A stretch of 64,000 nt of DNA from Opitutales bacterium. Its GTDB lineage: Bacteria > Verrucomicrobiota > Verrucomicrobiia > Opitutales > Coraliomargaritaceae. This document shows positions 10,032-20,229 of this stretch, piece after piece (the first letter of the stretch is position 1; the number at the start of each line of letters is the position of its first letter). The position numbers and the translations under genes are program-made. The notes under the pieces were generated by a model that did not search any database, had not been told where the DNA came from, and saw only the letters and a program-made list of their open reading frames with translations. Location of the stretch: assembly GCA_018607135.1 (NCBI GenBank), contig JABBCA010000070.1, positions 26,647-90,646 on the forward strand. Direction: 5' to 3'.

Positions 10032-11315
10032 ATGCCACAACCTACCAAAGTGGAAGTCATCAATTTCGGCGACGAATTACTCGTCGGTATTCGTGAGAAT
10101 GCCCATCTAACTTACCTCGGCGAGCAACTTGCTCGTTACGGTCTGCCGATACATCGTGCGCGCATTATTACGGATGATCTGAACGAAATTAAGAACGCAT
10201 TTTCAGATGCTTGGGCGCATTCGGATCTCGTGATCACTACCGGCGGTTTAGGTCCTACTGCGGACGATATGACCCGCGAATCGATTGCGGAAGCACTTGG
10301 AGCGGAACTGGTCTTCGATCCTTCGATCGAAATCGTGATTCAGGAACGTTTTAAAGTGATGGGGCGAACGATGGCTGCGCATCACAAGAAACAGTGCTAT
10401 CGCTTTAAGGACGGTCAGGTGTTACGTAATGATAGAGGCACGGCACCTGGGTTATACTATGAAGCCGAAGGGAAATGTTTAATCATGCTCCCTGGGCCGA
10501 CGCATGAATTACAGCCGATATTTGAAAAGCAGGTGCTGCCATTGCTTCAAGAGAAAGAGGTGCTGTCGGACCAAGAAGCTTATTTGCAACTACGAACCTG
10601 CGGCTCAGGCGAGTCGACTATTGAACAATTGATGCAGCCGATCATTAACGCGCACGCTGAGCTGACTGTAGCTTATTGTGTGCATTACGGAATTGTTGAT
10701 GTGCGTTTGAGTAGCCGTGATGCGTCGCTGAATTGGGAGCAATTGCAATCAATTGGACAAGAAGCCCGCGAGGTTTTAGGCGATGACTTCGTCTGTTTTG
10801 GGCATTGTTCCTTGGCAAAAGTGGTATTTCACGAACTGCGAGCTCTGGATCGAACCTTGGCGGTTGCGGAGTCGTGCACTGGTGGATCTTTAGCGGATGC
10901 CTTCACGAATATTGCCGGAGCCTCAAAGGTGTTTGCGGGTGGAGTGGTCTGTTACACGAATGATGTAAAGATGGACATTTTAGGGGTTCCTGAATGCCTG
11001 CTGGACCAGCACGGCGCTGTGAGTTCAGAATGTGCAGTGGCGTTGGCTTCGGGAGTAGCTGAAAGATTTTCTACCGATTATGGTTTGAGCGTGACAGGGT
11101 TTGCGGGTCCAGGTGGCGGTGATGAGGCCAATCCCGTAGGCACCATACATTTAGGCTATCACTCGCCTGTAGGCGTGTGGTGCAAGACGGTTCGCTACAC
11201 TGGTGGTCGGCTGGATGTGAAGGCGCGAGCAGTGCACGCCGCGCTCGATTGGATGCGCCGTAAACTGAAGAAATACAAGATGGAAGAGATGCTCTGCTGC
11301 GGGGGCAAAGATTAG
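10032..11315 (+). CDS. cinA: CinA family protein (molybdopterin-binding-like domain plus nicotinamide-nucleotide amidohydrolase domain)
   Basis: A two-domain CinA. The N-terminal MoCF-like domain has VEVINFGDELLVG and DLVITTGGLGPTADDMTRE; in this family it acts on ADP-ribose or NAD-related substrates. The C-terminal amidohydrolase domain has AVAESCTGGSLADAF with the presumed catalytic Ser, VFAGGVVCYTNDVK, VSSECAVALASG and SVTGFAGPGGG. In the NAD recycling pathway the C-terminal activity deamidates NMN to nicotinate mononucleotide. The frame is open from a GTG at 9993, but the ATG at 10032 fits the family N-terminus better and gives 427 residues, so it is preferred. No strong Shine-Dalgarno is visible before either. 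holA follows after 66 bp. Confidence 0.93.
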   Translation: MPQPTKVEVINFGDELLVGIRENAHLTYLGEQLARYGLPIHRARIITDDLNEIKNAFSDAWAHSDLVITTGGLGPTADDMTRESIAEALGAELVFDPSIEIVIQERFKVMGRTMAAHHKKQCYRFKDGQVLRNDRGTAPGLYYEAEGKCLIMLPGPTHELQPIFEKQVLPLLQEKEVLSDQEAYLQLRTCGSGESTIEQLMQPIINAHAELTVAYCVHYGIVDVRLSSRDASLNWEQLQSIGQEAREVLGDDFVCFGHCSLAKVVFHELRALDRTLAVAESCTGGSLADAFTNIAGASKVFAGGVVCYTNDVKMDILGVPECLLDQHGAVSSECAVALASGVAERFSTDYGLSVTGFAGPGGGDEANPVGTIHLGYHSPVGVWCKTVRYTGGRLDVKARAVHAALDWMRRKLKKYKMEEMLCCGGKD

Positions 11316-11381
11316 AACGTGATATTTTCTTAGCTTGAGGCTTGGACAATGCGGGCAATTTGCTTTGCTCTCAATTAGAAC

Positions 11382-12479
11382 ATGTCCACCAAGCCATTCA
11401 CATTCATCTGCGGAGAAGACGACTATTTGGTCTCTGAGAAGGGGCGTGCATGGTTTAAGGAGCAAGCGAAGGATATCGTGGATGATTTGTCGAAGGAGAC
11501 TATTGACGGTCGTGCGGGGAACATCGCTGAAGTGGAACAAGCGCTGAATCGATTTACGAGTGCAGTGCAGACTTTGGATATGTTTGGCGGGCGTAAAGTG
11601 GTTTGGTTGAAGGATGTCAATTTTATGGCCAACAACCAGACTGGTAATGCACAAGGCACCTTGGATTTAGTCGATGGCTTAAAGGATTTGCTTGGTGGGA
11701 TTGATCCCGATGCAGTCGGCGTGTTGATCACTGCGCACCCGATCTACAAGGTGCGTAGTTTTTATAAATGGGTGAAGTCGAATGCGGACTTTACCCTGAT
11801 CGAGGGCGGCAAAGACTCTGCGGCGGGCTTAGCCGCGATCATTCACGAAGAGTGCGACAAAGCGGGAGCTTCGATTACTCGTGATGCAGTGCAACTGCTC
11901 ATCGGGAAGGTGAATGGTAATACACGTTTGATTGTCGAGGAAACGCGGAAATTGGTGACCTTCGTCGGCACCGAGGGTGGGGCGATCTCGGATCGCTTGG
12001 TGACGGATCTAGTGCCCAACTTTGGCGATGCAGATTTCTTTGAGGCGGCAGATGCATTTTACTCATTGAAACTCGATTGGACCTTGGAGGCGCTACGCCG
12101 ACATTTCTTCACCGAAAGTGAGTCGCGTCCATTACTCGGTAGCCTGCAATCACGTAATCGTTTGTTGATTCAGCTGCGAGTTTTGATGGATGCGGGGGCC
12201 ATTCGCTTAGGTGGGCGAGGCATCGCCAAGTCGGACCTCGAGGCCGCAGCGCGCACCTATGGTCACCATTTCGGCGAAGGCGCTGAGAAAAGTAATTTGA
12301 ATGTGTTCACGCAGAACCCTTGGTATCTTGGGCGTCTCGCTCAAACCGCAGCGAAAGTGCCCCTGAAGAAGCTCGTGGACTTTCAGATCGCGTTTACGGA
12401 GGCATTCGAGGCCATCATCGCTCGCCCGAATGAGCAAGAGGAAGTCTGCCGCGAGTTGGCAGTCAAGTGCTTGAGCTAG
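11382..12479 (+). CDS. holA: DNA polymerase III subunit delta
   Basis: A 365-residue clamp-loader subunit that opens the beta sliding clamp within the DNA polymerase III complex. The N-terminus FTFICGEDDYLVSEKGRAW is the typical HolA opening (hxxLxGxDxxLx). LDMFGGRKVVWLKDVNFM matches the conserved segment that ends domain I. SITRDAVQLLIGKVNGNTRL is the delta-type lid domain, and the helical C-terminal domain contains RPLLGSLQSRNRLLIQLRVL. Length is normal for the family. ATG at 11382 is the first codon compatible with the family N-terminus. It sits 66 bp after the CinA gene on the same strand and may be co-transcribed. Confidence 0.9.
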   Translation: MSTKPFTFICGEDDYLVSEKGRAWFKEQAKDIVDDLSKETIDGRAGNIAEVEQALNRFTSAVQTLDMFGGRKVVWLKDVNFMANNQTGNAQGTLDLVDGLKDLLGGIDPDAVGVLITAHPIYKVRSFYKWVKSNADFTLIEGGKDSAAGLAAIIHEECDKAGASITRDAVQLLIGKVNGNTRLIVEETRKLVTFVGTEGGAISDRLVTDLVPNFGDADFFEAADAFYSLKLDWTLEALRRHFFTESESRPLLGSLQSRNRLLIQLRVLMDAGAIRLGGRGIAKSDLEAAARTYGHHFGEGAEKSNLNVFTQNPWYLGRLAQTAAKVPLKKLVDFQIAFTEAFEAIIARPNEQEEVCRELAVKCLS

Positions 12480-12615
12480 GGGGAGAAATGTGGGTGACAT
12501 CCATTGTCGAGTGGTGCCGATACTCATGCAATTCTGCTGTCACCGTCGCCCACAACCTTGCGCGTCCCCGCGCAACGCAGTAGGGGTGGACCGTAGTCCG
12601 CCAAAATAGTAATGC

Positions 12616-12646
12616 CGACAAAAAAGCCGTCTCTTAGGACGGCTTT
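12616..12646 (-). terminator. Rho-independent terminator of the PEP-CTERM protein gene
   Basis: A perfect 9-bp inverted repeat (12623-12631 with 12638-12646) with a 6-nt loop. On the minus strand the stem is followed by a run of Ts (12620-12625 on the plus strand are As). It lies 21 bp beyond the stop of the minus-strand gene ending at 12667. It also faces holA, which is read on the plus strand. Confidence 0.8.
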
Positions 12647-12666
12647 AGGTAAGCTAGACTCGGTGC

Positions 12667-13323
12667 TTACAGTCTCGTATGACGGCGGCGTATTATTATC
12701 AAGCTAAGAGCACAGAGGCCTGTGAGCATGGCGTAAGCGCTAGATTCCGGAACCACTGTGATGTTAAATCCCTCAATTGCAAAATCTCCGTCGACTCGGC
12801 TAATTGTAAATGATTCGTTTGCAATCAAGGCATTTCCTGTAGTGAAGGTGATCGTATCGCTAGTGTCGTTATCGAAATCTCCGCCAACCAGACTAATGGT
12901 TGGGTTGGCATTTGAATAGCTGAGTGATACCGAGTCTTCACCAGCTAATCCTTCTCCAGTGAAATCACCCATATCTAAAAAATCGAAGGTGATCGCTTTG
13001 TTGAAGCTGAAAGTCAGTGCGTCGCCAGCGGTGTTGAGTGTGCCGCCAGAGGTGATACCAAGGCCGTTTGCTGTATTACTTATGTCAGATTGGGAGGGAG
13101 TTATCGTAAGTGTAAGTCCCGCTATCACGCTACTCAGATCGAACAGGGTCGCAGTGGTTTCCCCATCGACTGCATTTTTGAATGCCGTCCCCAGTGAGCC
13201 ATTTCCATTAATGGTGCTGGCGTCAAATTCAAAGCTGACGGTGCCAGTTGCTGGTGCCACAGGGGCGCCAGCATGGGTCAAGCAGGCACTTATAAGGAAT
13301 AGAGCGATTGACTGATATTTCAT
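12667..13323 (-). CDS. secreted protein with PEP-CTERM sorting signal
   Basis: Starting at ATG 13323 the protein has 218 residues and a clear signal peptide (MKYQSIALFLISACLTHAGA). The frame extends 17 codons upstream without a plausible signal, so the internal ATG is preferred. The mature part is Thr/Ser/Gly-rich beta-type sequence of low complexity. The C-terminus carries the tripartite sorting tail: VVPESSAYAMLTG, a hydrophobic helix (LCALSLIII) and the basic end RRRHTRL. That is the verrucomicrobial PEP-CTERM variant recognised by exosortase. The protein should be exported, cleaved at the tail and anchored or released at the surface. Its specific role is unknown. No exosortase gene is in the window. 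A terminator follows at 12616-12646. Confidence 0.85.
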   Translation of the reverse strand: MKYQSIALFLISACLTHAGAPVAPATGTVSFEFDASTINGNGSLGTAFKNAVDGETTATLFDLSSVIAGLTLTITPSQSDISNTANGLGITSGGTLNTAGDALTFSFNKAITFDFLDMGDFTGEGLAGEDSVSLSYSNANPTISLVGGDFDNDTSDTITFTTGNALIANESFTISRVDGDFAIEGFNITVVPESSAYAMLTGLCALSLIIIRRRHTRL

Positions 13324-13483
13324 AATAGAGGGTGGGTTCGCTGAGTGTTTACCAAGAAACTGTATGCAGGGCATGTGCCAGATGGCAATAATGTTATACT
13401 AATGGGCCGAATATCTCTATTTGGCAGTCAACTAGTTACAAATCAGTTAACATTATGGTGTTAATGCAAGAATGTTGGCCCTC

Positions 13484-14332
13484 TCACTGCCAATCGGCGC
13501 TGTCCCAGTAGAAAGTGCCCCAACTTGCTGGTGCGCTGGCGCTGGTTGTGCCAGCCCCAGAAGAGACAAATTCTACATTGTATAAGGTGAAAACCTCCGT
13601 TTTGAGTGAATTGAGACCGTCGATGAAATCCTGTTCATTAAGATTCGGTAGATTGACTCCTGTGCTTCCGATCTCAATCGCACTGCCAGTATCTTTGCCG
13701 TCTAGCTTCCCGTCACTGATATCTGTGACAAGTGCGTCTATGACGTCATCACTATCGGGCTGAACGCTTGGGAAGATATTGGTGTCATTCATGATCGATA
13801 GAGTGAGTTTTGCTAAGGCTCCGATCATCGCTGTGTAGACTCGGGCATTTCTTGTTGCTGAAGAGAGTCCGTCCGCTCCAAGTAGGTCAGCTCCCTCGTT
13901 GCTGGCGAAGTTCAGGCCGAAGACGGTCTGTAGGTCTGCGTATATACTGGGGGTGCTGAGCGCTTGGTTACTAAATTCAGCGGCAATAGTGCCCGCTAGT
14001 GTGGAGTCGGACGAGGGATCGATGCCGAAAATGCGGTAGAACTTCTGGCCTGCTTCGGTATCGATTGGGTCAGACACATCGGTCGAAGATCCTCCAGAGC
14101 TGAGGCGGCAAAGTGATCCCCAGTTGTTGGTGGCAAGATCATCGTTACACTCAACAACATACTCGCCTGCATCACCGTCAAAGGCGATGACGATACGTCC
14201 AGCTTCATTGACGGTGATAGATGTGATGGTCGGAGTGTTCTGTGCCAAGCATGGGCTCAGTAATAGGGCAATGCCAGCCAGCGTGGACGCGAAGCGTTTC
14301 CACTGGCAGATGTGTTTGAATGAAGATTTCAT
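13484..14332 (-). CDS. secreted hypothetical protein with a verrucomicrobial-type beta module
   Basis: A 282-residue protein with a long signal peptide (MKSSFKHICQWKRF, then a hydrophobic stretch ending near SPCLAQ). Residues about 33-105 (ITVNEAGRIVIAF, GEYVVECNDDLATNNW, AGQKFYRIFG) look like the short beta module frequent in secreted verrucomicrobial proteins (pattern Y-x-V-E-x-S-x-D-L-x-x-W ... FYR). The remainder (about 110-282) is helical with many Asp/Ser and resembles no family I know. There is no PEP-CTERM tail and it ends ASWGTFYWDSADWQ. It starts 26 bp after the stop of 14359-15054, so the two likely form an operon. Function unknown. Confidence 0.65.
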   Translation of the reverse strand: MKSSFKHICQWKRFASTLAGIALLLSPCLAQNTPTITSITVNEAGRIVIAFDGDAGEYVVECNDDLATNNWGSLCRLSSGGSSTDVSDPIDTEAGQKFYRIFGIDPSSDSTLAGTIAAEFSNQALSTPSIYADLQTVFGLNFASNEGADLLGADGLSSATRNARVYTAMIGALAKLTLSIMNDTNIFPSVQPDSDDVIDALVTDISDGKLDGKDTGSAIEIGSTGVNLPNLNEQDFIDGLNSLKTEVFTLYNVEFVSSGAGTTSASAPASWGTFYWDSADWQ

Positions 14333-14358
14333 TTTCCTATGGGTTGGCCGGTTGCGTG

Positions 14359-15054
14359 TTATGGTGCTGCAACTGCGCGAACGCCGATGACCAAATCGGC
14401 ATTAGTCATGAAGGGGCCGCCAGCAACTAATTGCTCATCGTCTAACTCAGCAGCTCCAGATACGAACATATTGCCGTCAGGGGTGACCAGATACTCATCT
14501 GTGTCGCCATCGTAGCTTATGGTGAGCGTCGATCCGCTTAAGCTCCATGTTCCCGTGTCGGTGCCAGTGCCCGAGTCCTGGATGTCTGTTTGAATCGTGA
14601 CGATATTGTCCTCATCGCCAAATAAATTTTGTTCCACATCGAGCGTCGTTGCTCGCTCGGTGAAATCATAGCTGACACTTAATATACCTCCGGCGGAGAG
14701 CGTGAATATGGACGTATCGCCTCCGACAAATGCATTGAGTATACCAGCAGAACCAGCGCCAGACGTCGCGCCGACACCAGTTTCAATCGTGTATACGGTG
14801 AAAGTGCTGCCAGTGAGGATCGCAGATAGCGTTGGGGCTTCAAGTGCTGCGATACGTGCTTCGAGTGCTGCGATCTGCGCGTTGTTATCATTGATTGCGC
14901 TTACCAGCTCTTGGATTGTCTGATTTACGTCGGCAGCACAGGCAGGTGTTGCTGCAGTGAAGGTGACGATCTCGGCGTTGTCGACTGTGTCTGCGGAAAG
15001 TGAGAGGGCGATGAGGACTGCGCTCATCGAGAGTATGGAGATTGGTTTTAGCAT
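14359..15054 (-). CDS. secreted hypothetical protein with short coiled coil
   Basis: From ATG 15054 the protein has 231 residues and begins with a signal peptide (MLKPISILSMSAVLIALSLS). The longer frame from 15111 adds 19 polar residues in front and is less likely. After the signal a short heptad coiled coil appears (QELVSAINDNNAQIAALEA, then RIAALEAP). A beta-rich, Thr/Gly/Asp-rich domain follows (TLTISYDGDTDEYLVTPDG). No known domain is recognised and no PEP-CTERM tail is seen. It is the upstream member of a pair with 13484-14332 (26-bp spacing). Coiled coil plus beta domain would suit an oligomeric surface protein, but that is speculation. Confidence 0.62.
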   Translation of the reverse strand: MLKPISILSMSAVLIALSLSADTVDNAEIVTFTAATPACAADVNQTIQELVSAINDNNAQIAALEARIAALEAPTLSAILTGSTFTVYTIETGVGATSGAGSAGILNAFVGGDTSIFTLSAGGILSVSYDFTERATTLDVEQNLFGDEDNIVTIQTDIQDSGTGTDTGTWSLSGSTLTISYDGDTDEYLVTPDGNMFVSGAAELDDEQLVAGGPFMTNADLVIGVRAVAAP

Positions 15055-15221
15055 TAGGTGATGTGGGCGATTCGTTGAAGTTTGTAAGTGAAATTGAATC
15101 ATCTGTGACAAAATTGCGATTTACGGGCAAGTTTTGACAAAGTGTCGCGCAGTGTAACAGGTGCCTTCATCTGAGTTCCTGTTAGAATTAGATAAATTTG
15201 TGGGGTTTAGTAACTGGGTAT

Positions 15222-15253
15222 AAAAAAACAGAACGCTTGCACGTTCCGCTTTT
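15222..15253 (-). terminator. Rho-independent terminator at the end of the suf operon
   Basis: A 12-bp stem with two G-U pairs (15224-15235 with 15242-15253) and a 6-nt loop. On the minus strand it is followed by seven Ts (the A run at 15222-15228). It lies about 22 bp past the sufT stop at 15276, in the right orientation to end the PerR-suf transcript. Confidence 0.82.
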
Positions 15254-15275
15254 GAAAAATTGGTTCGCTTTGGTT

Positions 15276-15821
15276 TTATATCAATCCGAGGACCATTTTG
15301 CCTTCTTCGGTGATCATGTCTTGGTTCCAGGGCGGATCCCAGACGATCTCGACGTCGGCTTCGGCGACACCGGGGACGCTTTCGAGGCGCATCTTGGCGT
15401 CTTCAGCGATGACTGGGCCCATGCCGCAACCGGGTGCGGTGAGTGTCATGTTCATGTCGACTTTGTGGCCACCTTCGGGTCGTTCGGCGCACTCGAGAGA
15501 GTAGACGAGGCCAAGATCGACGATGTTTACTGGGATCTCTGGGTCGAATACTGTCTTGAGCGCTTCCCATAGGTCGTCCGTCGCTACGGGCGCGTTGGCG
15601 CCTTCGGCTTCGGCGTGTTTGGCTGCGGAAGAGACTTCCTCTCCGAGCGCATCGGCATTGGCTCCGCTAATACGGAACATGCCATTGTGCGTCATCACGG
15701 TGAAATTACCGCCGAGGCGATGCGTAATGGTGACCGCTTCGCCTTCTGGCAAAGTCATTGGTGTGCCTTGTGGGATGAGGGTGACCTCTACCTCACGAGT
15801 GAGTGTGCGTAAATCGTCCAT
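15276..15821 (-). CDS. sufT: SufT family Fe-S cluster assembly/maturation protein (MIP18/DUF59 domain)
   Basis: A 181-residue protein. Residues about 80-170 are a MIP18 (DUF59) domain with [20 protein letters not shown] and the invariant Cys in [10 protein letters not shown] (Cys132). The N-terminal half ([20 protein letters not shown]) is the extra beta region typical of SufT. SufT acts in iron-sulfur cluster delivery or maturation, mainly under high Fe-S demand. It is the last gene of the suf run, 119 bp after sufD, and that gap holds a tandem heptamer repeat and a stem-loop element. A terminator follows. ATG at 15821. Confidence 0.92.
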   Translation of the reverse strand: MDDLRTLTREVEVTLIPQGTPMTLPEGEAVTITHRLGGNFTVMTHNGMFRISGANADALGEEVSSAAKHAEAEGANAPVATDDLWEALKTVFDPEIPVNIVDLGLVYSLECAERPEGGHKVDMNMTLTAPGCGMGPVIAEDAKMRLESVPGVAEADVEIVWDPPWNQDMITEEGKMVLGLI

Positions 15822-15825
15822 AAAT

Positions 15826-15860
15826 TAATGGCTAATGGCTAATTGCTAATGGCTAATGAG
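15826..15860. repeat. tandem heptamer repeat (5 units) between sufD and sufT
   Basis: Five consecutive 7-bp units of the form TAATGGC run from 15826 to 15860. Two central copies are exact, the third and last have one or two changes. The array sits immediately upstream of the sufT start (15821) on the minus strand, where it forms the leader of sufT. No Shine-Dalgarno is evident there. The array could vary in copy number by slippage. Confidence 0.7.
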
Positions 15861-15868
15861 TGATTATT

Positions 15869-15939
15869 TGTAGGGGCGCAACTCGATGCGCCAGCGCTGA
15901 ATTTTCCATATGGCGGGCGCGTCAAGTCGCGCCCCTACA
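15869..15939. repeat. imperfect inverted repeat (REP-like stem-loop) between sufD and sufT
   Basis: The left arm 15869-15892 and right arm 15912-15939 are imperfect reverse complements. The outer 11 bp (TGTAGGGGCGC and its complement) match perfectly; inner parts match with small changes. The element ends one base before the sufD stop codon (15941-15943). It could protect the 3' end of the sufD mRNA or attenuate sufT. Its GC-rich sequence and palindromic layout resemble dispersed REP elements. Confidence 0.65.
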
Positions 15940-15940
15940 G

Positions 15941-17239
15941 TTATTTAATCTTAGACTCGAACTTGTTGCGGATGAGTTGGCGAAGGTTTTCGGCGAGTTC
16001 GTCGCTCTCGACCTTTTCGATGACTTCTTCGAAGAAGCCGAAGACCATCAACTGCATGGCCACACGCTTGGAAATTCCACGCGCCATCATGTAGAAGAGC
16101 TCGTCGGCATCGACATTGCCAGTCGTTGCACCGTGTGAGCAGCGCACGTCATTCGCCAAAATCTCTAGACCAGGAAGCGCGTTGGCTTCTGCGGTTGGAT
16201 CGAGGAGTAAGTTGCGGTTGGTTTGATACGCGTCGGTTTGCTGCGCGCCTTCGGCGACTTTGATCAAGCCAGAGAAGATGGTGCGTGCATTGTCGAGGAG
16301 TGCGTTTTTGTAGAGTAGGTCGGAAACGGCGTTACCAGCGTTGTGTGTCTGAAAGGTGCGTTGGTCAAACTCTTGGTTCTTCTCGGCGACGGTGAGCGAA
16401 TACATTTTCACGTCAGCACCAGGGCCTTCGATACGTGTTTGGTTTTCGAAACGCGCTCGCTCGGCGCCGATGTTGACTGCTACGTTTTTCACTTGTGCGT
16501 CGCGATCGGCAACGGTGGTGTCGAGTTGGAAGGAAACGGTCTTCTCGTTCCAGTCCTGCACGATCTTGCGGAAGACGTTGGCACCAGCTCCTGCATGGAT
16601 ATTGGAAACGGATACGTTGAGTGCTTCGTTCTCTTCAGTTTCCGAAAAGAAGATGTCGACGACGGATGCCTTCGCATTGTCCTCAGCGATCACGAGTGTG
16701 TGTGGAAAGACCGCAGCCTTTTCACCGCTGGTCCAGTAGTAGTTGACGAAAGGTTTTTCGATTTCGACGCCCTTAGGGACGAAGAGCACGGAGCCTGCTT
16801 TGATGGATGCAGCGTGGAGGCCGAAGAACTTCTCAGAACCGAGCTCTGTCGATTCCTTGAGGAAGTATTGCTCCATCAGCTCAGGATGCTGCGCGACGGC
16901 GTCTGCAATCGGTAAATAGACGACACCTTTAGCGGCGAGCTCATCGGAGATGCCTTCAAAATTGGCTTGTGCGTCGTTGACGTATACGCTCAGTCCTTCA
17001 CGTTCGGTGACTAAGTTTGAGCGCCCGACGAGTGCTGCGACCGTGTCGGCTGCAGGAGCGTCTGTGGCGTCGTAGCCGTCGATGCTGAGACGACCTACGG
17101 ATGCAAAGCGCCACATTTCATCTCGTGCGGATGGCATTGGTAAGTTTTTGAATTGCTCAAGGCCTGCGGCGCGACGATCGGCGAGCCATGCCGGCTCGTC
17201 AGTTGTGGATGTAGTTGGATTTTCCAAAATAGTATTCAT
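15941..17239 (-). CDS. sufD: Fe-S cluster assembly protein SufD
   Basis: A 432-residue subunit of the SufBCD scaffold. The C-terminal beta-helix core is clear: [40 protein letters not shown], and [20 protein letters not shown], the last carrying the conserved His of SufD (His360 in E. coli). The protein ends in a helical tail. SufD pairs with SufB to build a cluster on SufBC2D using SufC ATPase. It starts 44 bp after sufB. Length is normal. No desulfurase (sufS) or SufE/U gene is in this window, so sulfur supply must be encoded elsewhere. Confidence 0.95.
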   Translation of the reverse strand: MNTILENPTTSTTDEPAWLADRRAAGLEQFKNLPMPSARDEMWRFASVGRLSIDGYDATDAPAADTVAALVGRSNLVTEREGLSVYVNDAQANFEGISDELAAKGVVYLPIADAVAQHPELMEQYFLKESTELGSEKFFGLHAASIKAGSVLFVPKGVEIEKPFVNYYWTSGEKAAVFPHTLVIAEDNAKASVVDIFFSETEENEALNVSVSNIHAGAGANVFRKIVQDWNEKTVSFQLDTTVADRDAQVKNVAVNIGAERARFENQTRIEGPGADVKMYSLTVAEKNQEFDQRTFQTHNAGNAVSDLLYKNALLDNARTIFSGLIKVAEGAQQTDAYQTNRNLLLDPTAEANALPGLEILANDVRCSHGATTGNVDADELFYMMARGISKRVAMQLMVFGFFEEVIEKVESDELAENLRQLIRNKFESKIK

Positions 17240-17283
17240 TCGGTGTTCGAAGTTGAAAGTTTAGTGTGCGACGTTCGTCGACT

Positions 17284-18702
<1,419 letters not shown>

Positions 18703-18750
18703 GGATAAAAATGGTTAATGGCTGATGGAGAATAGCTAAGAGTAGAGGGC

Positions 18751-19512
18751 TTAGGCGGGAGCGTTTACGAACTCTTCTTGAACCCAGTCGTAGCCTTTAG
18801 ACTCCAGTTCTTTGGCGAGTTCTGCGTCGCCGCTGTGGACGATCTTACCATCGAACATGACGTGCACGACGTCTGGAACGATGTAGTCAAGCAGGCGCTG
18901 GTAGTGGGTAATTACTAGGAAGCTGCGCTCAGGGCCGCGCATTAGGTTCACGCCCTCGGAAACGATGCGGAGGGCATCGATATCGAGACCAGAATCCGTT
19001 TCATCCATGACGCAACAAGTTGGATTCAGCATGGACATTTGGAGGATCTCGCAGCGCTTTTTTTCGCCACCTGAGAAACCTTCGTTCAGTGAACGGGCTG
19101 TGAACTTGCGATCCATTTTGAGCGCATCCATTTTAGCGTAGAGTTCTTTGTAGTATTCAACGGCATTGATGTCTTCGCCTTCTGGGAGGCGAGCTTGACG
19201 AGCGGCGCGAATGAAGTTGGCGATGGAAACACCTGGGATTTCGAGTGGGTATTGGAACGCGAGAAAGAGGCCTGCTTTGGCGATTTCGTCGGGATCTTCG
19301 CCAAGGATGTTGACGCCATCGAGAAGGATTTCGCCGCTTTCGACTGTGTAGTCTTCGTGGCCAGCCATGACTTTAGCCAAGGTGCTCTTACCGGTGCCGT
19401 TTGGACCCATGAGTGCGTGCACTTCGCCCTTCGGGATAGTCAAGTTGAAGTCTTTTAGGATGGCTTGGCCATCGATGGAGACATTGAGATTTTTAATTTC
19501 GAGCGTGTTCAT
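18751..19512 (-). CDS. sufC: Fe-S cluster assembly ATPase SufC
   Basis: A 253-residue ABC-type ATPase that powers SufBCD. Walker A is [16 protein letters not shown], the signature is [20 protein letters not shown], Walker B and following are [17 protein letters not shown], and the H-loop is [14 protein letters not shown]. The [15 protein letters not shown] version and the [16 protein letters not shown] segment are specific to SufC. It lies 43 bp downstream of the PerR-like gene, so the regulator and suf genes probably share one transcript. ATG at 19512. Confidence 0.97.
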   Translation of the reverse strand: MNTLEIKNLNVSIDGQAILKDFNLTIPKGEVHALMGPNGTGKSTLAKVMAGHEDYTVESGEILLDGVNILGEDPDEIAKAGLFLAFQYPLEIPGVSIANFIRAARQARLPEGEDINAVEYYKELYAKMDALKMDRKFTARSLNEGFSGGEKKRCEILQMSMLNPTCCVMDETDSGLDIDALRIVSEGVNLMRGPERSFLVITHYQRLLDYIVPDVVHVMFDGKIVHSGDAELAKELESKGYDWVQEEFVNAPA

Positions 19513-19555
19513 TTTAAAGAAGTTTGAATTTAGAAGTGAGAAGTTAGTTGTTAAA

Positions 19556-19987
19556 TTAGTCGTGGCAGCCGTTGCATTTGCCGTCGTATGCGATGTCGAT
19601 GTGGCGGGCGCTAAAGCCTTTTGGTAGGGCCTTCATGAGTGTTTCGATCGCTTCGTCGGAGAGTTCGATGTCGACGATCTCACCGCTTTCACGGCAGTAG
19701 AAGTGTGCGTGTTGAGTGAGGTTGGGACAGTAGCGAGTGGGCTCGCGCTCAAAGTTGACTTGGCGGATGAGGCTCGTTTCGACCAATGTTTCTAAACAGT
19801 TATATACTGTCGCAAGGGAAATGGTGGGCATGTCTGACTTGGCGCGAGCATACACTTCGTCGGCAGTCGGATGGTCACGTTTCTCGAGTAAGACTGAGAA
19901 GATGTGTTCGCGCTGCTTGGTTGAGCGCTGGCCGCTGTGCTCGAGTGCTTTGTCGAGACGGGCTTTATATTCAGGTGCAAGGTTCAT
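19556..19987 (-). CDS. Fur-family regulator, PerR-like, first gene of the suf operon
   Basis: A 143-residue Fur-family protein. The winged-helix recognition region is [15 protein letters not shown] (56-70). Aligned with B. subtilis PerR (offset +2), metal-site residues His39, His93, His95 and Asp106 are kept. The position of PerR Asp85 holds Cys87 (RYCPN). The structural zinc set is Cys98, Ser101, Cys138 and Cys141, so one of the four Cys is Ser. It would repress or activate by metal, peroxide or Fe-S status. Two PerR-box-like palindromes lie upstream (20010-20024, 20087-20101), suggesting autoregulation and control of sufCBD-sufT, which start 43 bp downstream. Whether it is a true PerR, a Fur or an Irr-like sensor is unsettled. 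Confidence 0.88.
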   Translation of the reverse strand: MNLAPEYKARLDKALEHSGQRSTKQREHIFSVLLEKRDHPTADEVYARAKSDMPTISLATVYNCLETLVETSLIRQVNFEREPTRYCPNLTQHAHFYCRESGEIVDIELSDEAIETLMKALPKGFSARHIDIAYDGKCNGCHD

Positions 19988-20009
19988 GTGTTTACGCGTG
20001 AGCTATTAT

Positions 20010-20024
20010 TTAGAATAATTCTAA
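20010..20024. promoter_or_regulatory. PerR/Fur-box-like palindrome 1 upstream of the perR-suf operon
   Basis: TTAGAATAATTCTAA is a perfect 7-1-7 palindrome matching the PerR-box pattern (TTAnAATnATTnTAA). It lies 23 bp upstream of the start codon at 19987, where a bound repressor would overlap a promoter or early leader. Confidence 0.75.
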
Positions 20025-20086
20025 GTCTCATCAATAATGAGACCGAGTTGCAATAAATGCGAGTTTTTCCAGAATTCAAGTAATAA

Positions 20087-20101
20087 TTGGAATAATTCTA
20101 A
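20087..20101. promoter_or_regulatory. PerR/Fur-box-like palindrome 2 upstream of the perR-suf operon
   Basis: TTGGAATAATTCTAA differs from the first box at one position. It sits 63 bp away from the end of that box, 100 bp from the regulator start and 129 bp before the divergent gene at 20230. It may be a second operator for the suf side, or serve the divergent gene. Confidence 0.65.
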
Positions 20102-20229
20102 AAAGCTGAATCAGAGTTACCGCACTACGCCTATTGACTCCAGATTAACTTTCGCACGTCTCACACTCAGTTCGTGCGACCTTGGAGATTAGGCTTTATC
20201 TTCAGCGTCGATTGTTTGTCGATAGTGGG

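Noticed and set aside
11151..11654. 167-codon minus frame over CinA and holA
   Set aside because: Antisense to two certain genes; no conserved motif.
16343..16915. 190-codon plus-strand frame antisense to sufD
   Set aside because: It lies entirely inside sufD on the other strand and has no domain; sufD is certain.
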